Shown here piece by piece: positions 58,438 to 64,000 of a stretch of DNA of 64,000 nt. The position numbers were made by a program, and so were the translations under genes. Within the stretch, counting starts at the first letter, position 1, and the number at the start of each line of letters is the position of its first letter. The notes under the pieces are model-generated. The model did not search any database, was not told the origin of the DNA, and was given only the letters and a program-made list of their open reading frames with translations. The stretch covers positions 620,001 to 684,000 of the forward strand of contig JABFRP010000001.1 of the NCBI GenBank assembly GCA_013141115.1, written 5' to 3'. Source of the stretch: Ferruginibacter sp. (lineage in GTDB: Bacteria > Bacteroidota > Bacteroidia > Chitinophagales > Chitinophagaceae).

Positions 58438-60042
58438 ATGGCAGTTAATAAACCAGTTTATAGTTTTTTGTTATTAATAAGCTTCTTTTTTTGTAATCTG
58501 TACAGTAGTTTCTCCCAAAAAAAAACATACAATCTTGTAAAAGATTTTGGTGCAAAGGCCGATGATAAAACGGATAATTATGCAGCTTTTGTAAAAGCAG
58601 CACAGCGTTTATCCAATACACAAGGCAGCACACTAATAATACCCAAAGGCAGGTATTACATTGCTGCCTATAAAATAATGGATGGAGATAAGAAAAATAA
58701 AATTGCAGACATTGTTTTTAAAAATTGTACCGGACTTACAGTGGAAGGAAACACCAGTTTAATAAGGGTGAATGGGAATTTTTTCAGAAATAAGGATTAT
58801 CAAATTAAGGGTTTGCCTTATAATTATGCTTATAATAACAGCGTATGTGTTTTTAAACTGACTAATTGTAAAAATGTGTTGTTAAAAAACATCACACTAT
58901 ATGGCGAAGTGGATAAAATGAAAAAACAAGATGGAGTTGTGGAAGGAGAAAATTATGGCGTATACATTGCAGATGATGAAGAAGGGGATGCCAGCAGCAA
59001 TATTGTTTTACAAAATATAACAGCGCATCACTTTGCGGCAGATGGTTTTGTGATAAAAAGTAATGGTGAAAATATTGAAATGAATAAATGCTATTCGTAT
59101 AATAATGCCCGGCAGGGCTTAAGCATTGTTAAGGGTCGCAACATTAAATGTTTAAATTCTGTTTTTGATTCCACAGGGTTTACAGGTGCGTACGGCTGGC
59201 ATGCACCTGGCGCAGGTATTGATGTAGAAAATGAATTTGGTTGGGGAAAGCTAACTAATGTGCTTATACAAAATTGTACATTAAGGGGCAATAAGGGGTT
59301 TCAAATTGTAACCACACTACCCTCAGAAAAAGTGGTTATTGACTCTTGTTTTATATCCGATCTTACGGCAGGTTATTCTGATGGGTTAAATGGTGTGGGT
59401 ATGTATAGTTTAAATTCTGTATTATCCAACTCCATTTTATTTGCAACTATACAAGTAGATATTGCAGACCAGATTTATACCGGACCAGTTATACAGGAGT
59501 TTAAGAAAAATATAATTTACTCTGGTCACAGGGGTATAACCAGTGCAAGTTTTTCCAGGCCAGCTAATGTGTTGGATAATATTTTTATTATGCTACCCAA
59601 TCCCCAGTTAGATACTTACTTCCCCTATATACAAAATGGTAATTGCAGATTTAATCGTAACATAATTGTGGTGCATGCCGATAGAATAAAAAAAGAACCA
59701 AACCAGGTTACGGCCCTGGTACAAGGTGTGTTGGAAGCAAGCGACGATTTTTGGTTAATGAACGGGTATGAGATACCCAAAAATAAAAGAAAAGCAACTT
59801 ATTATATTCCTGCATTAAATGGAACTAAATCATTACAAAAACATTTTTTCCCAAAGAATGATAAAATTGATGCCCTCAATTTTTCTCAGAAAAAGGCTCT
59901 TTCCGAAACACAGGTGGATAAAATTTTGTCAGCGGAATTATTTATAGCTTATAAACAACGATCGTTTAACCGTAAATTTTTAATCCAGGCAGATGTGGTA
60001 AGAAAATACAGTGCCAGTATTGTGGCTTCAGTAAAAGAATAA
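58438..60042 (+). CDS. exported right-handed beta-helix protein (pectate-lyase-like fold)
   Basis: A 534-residue protein with a signal peptide ending YSSFSQ. NLVKDFGAKADDKTDNYAAFVKAAQ (about 32-56) is the typical opening of pectate-lyase-3/GH28-like beta-helix proteins. Parallel coils follow, seen as repeated asparagine-ladder phrases (NVLLKNITLYGEV, NIVLQNITAHHF, NIEMNKCYSYNNARQGLSIV, NVLIQNCTLRGNKGFQIV). I find no clear GH28 catalytic DD triad, so lyase, hydrolase or epimerase activity on a polysaccharide is open. It is 166 bases after treA and may be a separate unit. Confidence 0.8.
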   Translation: MAVNKPVYSFLLLISFFFCNLYSSFSQKKTYNLVKDFGAKADDKTDNYAAFVKAAQRLSNTQGSTLIIPKGRYYIAAYKIMDGDKKNKIADIVFKNCTGLTVEGNTSLIRVNGNFFRNKDYQIKGLPYNYAYNNSVCVFKLTNCKNVLLKNITLYGEVDKMKKQDGVVEGENYGVYIADDEEGDASSNIVLQNITAHHFAADGFVIKSNGENIEMNKCYSYNNARQGLSIVKGRNIKCLNSVFDSTGFTGAYGWHAPGAGIDVENEFGWGKLTNVLIQNCTLRGNKGFQIVTTLPSEKVVIDSCFISDLTAGYSDGLNGVGMYSLNSVLSNSILFATIQVDIADQIYTGPVIQEFKKNIIYSGHRGITSASFSRPANVLDNIFIMLPNPQLDTYFPYIQNGNCRFNRNIIVVHADRIKKEPNQVTALVQGVLEASDDFWLMNGYEIPKNKRKATYYIPALNGTKSLQKHFFPKNDKIDALNFSQKKALSETQVDKILSAELFIAYKQRSFNRKFLIQADVVRKYSASIVASVKE

Positions 60043-60068
60043 AGCCGAAGAAAACTTCTCCGGCTTTT
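60041..60068 (+). terminator. intrinsic terminator after the beta-helix gene
   Basis: AAAGCCG (60041-60047) pairs with CGGCTTT (60061-60067), with AGAA/TTCT continuing the stem after a mismatch, followed by a short T-run. It overlaps the stop codon at 60040-60042. Confidence 0.75.
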
Positions 60069-60073
60069 GTAGG

Positions 60074-60157
60074 TGCCCACGAAAGGAATCGAACCTTCAC
60101 ACCCTTGCGAATGGCAGATTTTGAGTCTGCTGCGTCTACCAATTCCGCCACATGGGC
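60074..60157 (-). tRNA. tRNA-Leu (anticodon CAA)
   Basis: On the - strand GCCCATG...CGTGGGC form the acceptor stem with one G-T pair. GGCGGAATTGGTAGACGC is a standard D-arm, GCAGA-CTCAAAA-TCTGC the anticodon arm with anticodon CAA (reads UUG), then a class II variable arm and GGTTCGATTCC as T-arm. The discriminator is A at 60074; CCA is not fully encoded. Length of 84 fits tRNA-Leu. Confidence 0.95.
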
Positions 60158-60215
60158 TACTTTGCTAATTAGTTAACAATTAAACCAATTAACTAATCAG
60201 GGCTGCAATATTACG

Positions 60216-60695
60216 TTATCCATCCATTCTGTCCAAAATACGTTGCAGGTATTTTTTCTTGTAGTAATATTCTTTTATTTTCAATAAATCTGCTGCGGAA
60301 GTATTGGTATCATTAAAATTTGCAATAATGTTTTTTACCGGAGCATAAATGTCAGCCTCCAGCGCATTGATCTGCTGGTGAGAGTCATCGGAAAGCTCCT
60401 CGTTTAACTCCATTACTTCCATTAAAAAATGGGGTGGCAACTGGTACTTTTCATCATCCTGTAGCAGGTTTTTTAATTGTAATACGTATTTAATGGTTTC
60501 ATCGCCATTTTTAAAAACTTTAAGCGCTTTGTTTATTTGTGATGATTTTTCAAGTGCTTCGGCCTGTTCATACTCGTTTTCCTGAGTATAAAAATCCGGA
60601 TGGTGTTTTTTTTGCAACTCCACATACTTTTTAGCAAGTATATTTTTATCTACCTGCAGGCTTACGGGTATATCAAATAATTCAAAATAATTCAT
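60216..60695 (-). CDS. hscB: Fe-S cluster assembly co-chaperone HscB
   Basis: A 159-residue J-type co-chaperone. NYFELFDIPVSLQVDKNILAKKYVELQKKHHPDFY (2-36) is the HscB-type J domain with HPD at 32-34 and the characteristic FELF start. The C-terminal half (about 75-159; LPPHFLMEVMELNEELSD) is the three-helix HscB oligomerisation domain that binds IscU. It lacks the N-terminal zinc-ribbon. hscA/iscU are not nearby. Confidence 0.93.
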   Translation of the reverse strand: MNYFELFDIPVSLQVDKNILAKKYVELQKKHHPDFYTQENEYEQAEALEKSSQINKALKVFKNGDETIKYVLQLKNLLQDDEKYQLPPHFLMEVMELNEELSDDSHQQINALEADIYAPVKNIIANFNDTNTSAADLLKIKEYYYKKKYLQRILDRMDG

Positions 60696-60770
60696 GCCGC
60701 AAAATTAGGTAAAGGCTGCTGATTAGGGAAGGATTAATTAACTTGCCTGTACAAATAAATACAACGATTG

Positions 60771-61982
60771 ATGCTTACGATTGGTTTAATACGGGAAGGA
60801 AAAATACCTGCCGATAACAGGGTGGCGCTTACACCTGCACAATGCAAATGGCTGCATAAAAATTTTGCCAACATTCGTGTGGTGGCACAGCACAGCGATA
60901 AAAGATGTTTTACAGATAGAGAATATGCCATGGCAGGAGTGGAGCTGAAAGAAGATGTTAGTGCCAGCGATGTGCTGATGGGGATTAAAGAAGTGCCTAT
61001 TGATCAATTGATACCCGGTAAGACTTATTTATTTTTTTCTCACACCAAAAAAGCGCAGGAGCATAACCAGAAATTATTTCAGGCCATACTTAAAAATAAT
61101 ATTACACTGATAGATTATGAATGCTTAACGCATGATGATGGACAACGCATTTTAGGCTTTGGCTTTTTTGCCGGTATAGTAGGCGCTCATAATGGTATGA
61201 TGGCGTATGGAAAAAGAACCAATCTTTTTAATTTAAACAGGGTGTACCAGCAAAAAGATTACCGCAATTTAATTCATACTTATTTTGGTTTAAAATTACC
61301 GAAGATGAAGATTGCCGTAACAGGCAGTGGCCGTGTGGCGCATGGCGTTTTAGAAATTATGAATTTGATGGGCATACATGAAGTGGAGCCGTTTGAATAC
61401 CTGCACAAACATTTTGATTACCCGGTTTATGTTGACTTAAAAGGCCGTGACCTGTATGCCAGAAAAGATGACGGCACTTATAACCGGGATGATTTTCATT
61501 TGCATCCTGAAGCCTATAAATGCAACTTTTCTCCATTTGCCAAACAAACAGATGTTTTAATGAATGGCATTTACTGGGATAAAAATATTGCGCCACTTTT
61601 TTCGGTAGAAGAATTTAAGGCTAATGAATTCAGTATAAAAACTATTGCAGATATTACCAATGACTACCATGGCTCTATTGCTATAAATATTGGTGATAGC
61701 ACCATTGAAGAGCCGGTGTATGGTGTAGATAAAAAAACTTTAGAGCGTACTAAACCTTACTTACCAGGCTCGGTTGATTTAATGGCGGTAGGCAATTTAC
61801 CCAACGAATTGCCCCGTGATGCATCAAGGTATTTTGGTGAGCAATTAATAAAATTTGTTTTAGAAGACCTGGTAAAAGGTGGCTCAGCAACTATTGATAG
61901 AGCAACCATTGTTAAACAAGGTGTTTTAAATACGCCGTATGAATATTTGAGAGCCTATGCAGAAGAAGTAATTAGTAATTAG
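60771..61982 (+). CDS. saccharopine dehydrogenase-like / AlaDH-PNT-fold oxidoreductase
   Basis: From ATG 60771 (403 residues; a TTG at 60768 is in frame). IGLIREGKIPADNRVALTPAQCKWLHKNF (about 4-32) is the N-terminal AlaDH/PNT substrate domain with the conserved Arg and Lys-type positions, and MKIAVTGSGRVAHGVLEIMNLMG (about 181-203) is the NAD-binding Rossmann loop. The wording and length resemble lysine-forming saccharopine dehydrogenase (LYS1 type), the soluble form seen in Bacteroidota. The last codons lie in a short AT repeat. Substrate not proven. Confidence 0.8.
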   Translation: MLTIGLIREGKIPADNRVALTPAQCKWLHKNFANIRVVAQHSDKRCFTDREYAMAGVELKEDVSASDVLMGIKEVPIDQLIPGKTYLFFSHTKKAQEHNQKLFQAILKNNITLIDYECLTHDDGQRILGFGFFAGIVGAHNGMMAYGKRTNLFNLNRVYQQKDYRNLIHTYFGLKLPKMKIAVTGSGRVAHGVLEIMNLMGIHEVEPFEYLHKHFDYPVYVDLKGRDLYARKDDGTYNRDDFHLHPEAYKCNFSPFAKQTDVLMNGIYWDKNIAPLFSVEEFKANEFSIKTIADITNDYHGSIAINIGDSTIEEPVYGVDKKTLERTKPYLPGSVDLMAVGNLPNELPRDASRYFGEQLIKFVLEDLVKGGSATIDRATIVKQGVLNTPYEYLRAYAEEVISN

Positions 61983-62015
61983 TAATTGGTAATTAGGAAT
62001 TAGTAATTGGGAATT
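61968..62015. repeat. AGTAATT/GGTAATT micro-repeat at a stop codon
   Basis: AGTAATTAGTAATTGGTAATT and further GAATTAGTAATTGGGAATTGG units, spanning the stop codon at 61980-61982. A 7-base-period AT-rich array between converging genes. Confidence 0.65.
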
Positions 62016-62026
62016 GGCTTGAAATT

Positions 62027-62746
62027 TTACAAGTAAAGGTAGTAGTCTTTTAAAAGATTGGTGAATTCATCAGTGTAATTACCTTCTTCATTTTTTATGA
62101 TTAGTTCGGATTGATTGGCCGTTGCCTTGTTCCTGGAAAAAATTAATATTGCCCTAAAGTAATGGTGCTTTGGGGTTTGTTTTACCAATAGCTTTTGTGT
62201 AAGACAAAAATTTAATTTTGCAGCCTCTTCTTCAAAATAATTACTGCGGTGATAGGGCAGCAGTACCGAAAAAAAACCGTCAGCAGTTAAGTTTTTATCA
62301 ACAGCATTAATTAGTGCCGTGTAGGTTAATGAAGTGTCGTGCTTTGCCGCATTCTTCTTTTCATCACCTGATCTTAGATCGGCCTCAAAAAAAGGTGGAT
62401 TGGAAATAATGCAATCGTATTTTTTATTAGAAATAAATTGTAAAATATCGGCATTAAAAATTTCAATCTTACTGCTGTACAATGATCGTGCAATGTTTTC
62501 TTTGGCTTGTTCAAATGCGGCCAAATCAATTTCTACTGTATCAATTGCAGCGGTAGTTTTTTGCGCCAGCATTAAAGGCAGTAAGCCGGTGCCACTGCCA
62601 ATATCTAAAATGTTTTTTACTGCAGATAACGGTTGCAGCTTGTTGGCAATGTAGGCGCCAAATAAACAGGCATCTGTGCAAACCTTCATGGCGCACTTAT
62701 CCTGGTTAATGATGAATTGTTTAAATTGAAAATAGTTGTTGGCCAC
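62027..62746 (-). CDS. tRNA1(Val) (adenine(37)-N6)-methyltransferase TrmN6-like
   Basis: A 239-residue SAM-dependent methyltransferase. FKQFIINQDKCAMKVCTDACLFGAYI (8-33) is the YfiC/TrmN6-type opening. LDIGSGTGLLPLMLAQ (about 47-62) binds SAM, and CIISNPPFFEADLRSG (about 111-126) has the NPPF catalytic motif of N6-adenine methyltransferases. E. coli TrmN6 modifies A37 of tRNA-Val; the family members in Bacteroidota are annotated the same way. Stand-alone gene. Confidence 0.88.
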   Translation of the reverse strand: MANNYFQFKQFIINQDKCAMKVCTDACLFGAYIANKLQPLSAVKNILDIGSGTGLLPLMLAQKTTAAIDTVEIDLAAFEQAKENIARSLYSSKIEIFNADILQFISNKKYDCIISNPPFFEADLRSGDEKKNAAKHDTSLTYTALINAVDKNLTADGFFSVLLPYHRSNYFEEEAAKLNFCLTQKLLVKQTPKHHYFRAILIFSRNKATANQSELIIKNEEGNYTDEFTNLLKDYYLYL

Positions 62747-62843
62747 GGATTACAAGCATTTACAAGGGTTAAATACAGTTGAAAAAAATATTACAGAATG
62801 CATTTTATATATTTTTATCTGTGAGAATTGCTGCGATCAGTGG

Positions 62844-63890
62844 TTAACTCCATTCAGCCCTTGCGCTTGGGCTAATGCTAAGGTCTGCAAAATCTTTTTC
62901 TAAAAGTTTATAGTAACCGGTAATCGCAATCATTGCAGCATTATCGGTACAGTATTCAAAAGCAGGAATATAGGTTTGCCAATTCATTTTTGTACCCAGC
63001 TCGGTAAAAGCTTTTCTTAAACCACTGTTGGCGCTTACGCCACCAGCCAAACAAATATCAGTAATGCCTGTTTCCTTAGCGGCTTTTTTTAATTTATTTA
63101 AAAGAATACTTACAATTCTGTTTTGTACAGATGCACAAATATCTTCCAGGTTTTTACTTACAAACTTTTTTTGCAGTGCTTCGTTGGCTAAAAATTCTTC
63201 TTTGTACACATTACTGGCACCGGCATTTTTTAAAAAATAAAGAATAGAAGTTTTTAATCCGCTGAAGCTAAAATTTAATCCCGGTATTTGTGGTTCAGGA
63301 AATTTAAATCTATCAGGGTTACCGGTTGCTGCATATTTATCAATCAATGGCCCGCCGGGATAAGGTAAGCCTAAAAGCTTTGCCGTTTTATCAAAGGCTT
63401 CGCCTGCCGCATCATCAATAGTTTGGCCAATTACTTTTAGTTGAGTGGGAGATTGGCATAACACAATTTGTGTATGCCCGCCGCTAACGGTTAAACATAA
63501 AAACGGAAATGCCGGCTTTTTTTCAGGTATTAAATTAGCCAGTACATGCGCCTGCATGTGGTGTACTGCAATTAATGGTTTATCTAAAGCCAGGGCTAAA
63601 GATTTTGCAAACTGTGCGCCCACTAATAAGGAACCTATTAGTCCGGGAGCTTGTGTAAATGCAATGGCATCAATATTGGATAGATCGCAATTGGCTTTCT
63701 TAAATGCAGCATCCACCACCGGAACAATATTTTGCATGTGCGCCCTGCTGGCCAGCTCGGGCACTACACCACCATATTTTTCATGCACGGTTTGGTTGGC
63801 CAGGCAGTTAGATAAAATTTTACCATCAACGCATATCGCTGCTGAGGTATCATCACAACTGGATTCGATAGCTAAAATAGAAATACTCAT
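62844..63890 (-). CDS. tsaD: tRNA N6-adenosine threonylcarbamoyltransferase
   Basis: A 348-residue TsaD (Gcp/YgjD): transfers threonylcarbamoyl to A37 of ANN-decoding tRNAs. The ASKHA-fold opening LAIESSCDDTSAAI (6-19), the metal motif HMQAH (H111 and H115), FLCLTVSGGHTQIVL (about 129-143), FSFSGLKTSILYFL and LAGGVSANSGLR with DNAAMIA near the end are all present. Normal length. The 110 bases upstream to the window end carry no gene that I can support. Confidence 0.96.
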   Translation of the reverse strand: MSISILAIESSCDDTSAAICVDGKILSNCLANQTVHEKYGGVVPELASRAHMQNIVPVVDAAFKKANCDLSNIDAIAFTQAPGLIGSLLVGAQFAKSLALALDKPLIAVHHMQAHVLANLIPEKKPAFPFLCLTVSGGHTQIVLCQSPTQLKVIGQTIDDAAGEAFDKTAKLLGLPYPGGPLIDKYAATGNPDRFKFPEPQIPGLNFSFSGLKTSILYFLKNAGASNVYKEEFLANEALQKKFVSKNLEDICASVQNRIVSILLNKLKKAAKETGITDICLAGGVSANSGLRKAFTELGTKMNWQTYIPAFEYCTDNAAMIAITGYYKLLEKDFADLSISPSARAEWS

Positions 63891-63932
63891 TAATAAAAAA
63901 TTCTGTAATGTTCAGCAAAGGTATGATGTTGA

Positions 63933-63944
63933 AGAGTGCGACGC
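63933..63944. repeat. second copy of AGAGTGCGACGC
   Basis: The same 12-mer as at 8389-8400. Here it sits between TGTTG and CAACA, upstream of tsaD. Confidence 0.55.
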
Positions 63945-64000
63945 AACAATGCTAAATGGAATCATTAAAGCCGGAAACAAAAAAGCTAAAACATAAACTT

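Noticed and set aside
60074..60157. tRNA-Leu as an integration site
   Set aside because: No integrase gene next to it and no second copy of the tRNA 3' end nearby.

Overview
The window looks like chromosomal DNA of a Bacteroidota member, most likely a Chitinophagaceae-like organism. The grounds are type IX secretion sorting domains on secreted proteins, a PorW/SprE-type TPR protein, TAnnTTTG-type promoter elements, almost no Shine-Dalgarno sequences, a bacillithiol-type YtxJ protein, ECF sigma/anti-sigma pairs, a bactofilin locus and AT-rich intergenic DNA. Nearly everything is chromosomal core or envelope content. I see no prophage, conjugative element, insertion sequence or CRISPR array.

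Layout. 1-4.1 kb: a PLP enzyme, a sugar-type nucleotidyltransferase, an ECF sigma factor coupled to a membrane-anchored trypsin-like protease, and a divergent small lipoprotein made of perfect heptads that resembles Braun lipoprotein. 4.1-12.9 kb: one long aromatic amino acid operon (pheA, aminotransferase, tyrA, an unknown gene, a broken acetyltransferase gene, DAHP synthase/chorismate mutase, aroB, aroA, aroC). It is preceded by a promoter, a 24-codon leader peptide with SFFYFSYYF at its core, and a terminator ending about 10 bases before pheA, i.e. a complete apparent Phe/Tyr attenuator. 12.9-21.3 kb: cell-wall genes (D-Ala-D-Ala dipeptidase type, L,D-transpeptidase, RlpA, OmpA, VanW, PBP1A). 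21.4-28.1 kb: PorW/SprE-like protein, bactofilin with a membrane partner that lacks its peptidase domain, SprT-like protein and small enzymes. 28.2-30.3 kb: SigK-like sigma, RskA-like anti-sigma and a fasciclin protein, the same trio as mycobacterial sigK-rskA-mpt70/83. 30.2-44.1 kb: mixed housekeeping (XerD, RNase HI, YraN, exonuclease, GT2) and a large metalloprotease/propeller/barrel protein. 44.2-53.6 kb: big secreted repeat proteins, an acyl-CoA carboxylase subunit, dispersed intergenic repeats and two genes broken at A-runs. 53.9-60 kb: trehalose locus (LacI, MFS transporter, trehalase) followed by a beta-helix protein. 60-64 kb: tRNA-Leu, hscB, a saccharopine-dehydrogenase-like gene, trmN6 and tsaD.

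Themes. The most informative regulatory signal is the leader-peptide attenuator, which would place the entire chorismate/Phe/Tyr pathway under aminoacyl-tRNA control. Several envelope genes could work together: the heptad lipoprotein ends in Lys as Braun lipoprotein does, and an L,D-transpeptidase lies 10 kb away. Several unrelated short repeat families sit in intergenic gaps, often touching stop codons, and one lies inside aroA. Three genes are interrupted by single-base events (one TGG-to-TGA, and A-run indels in two others), which raises either sequencing error or real slippage. All functional calls come from reading motifs and family knowledge; no database search was run.
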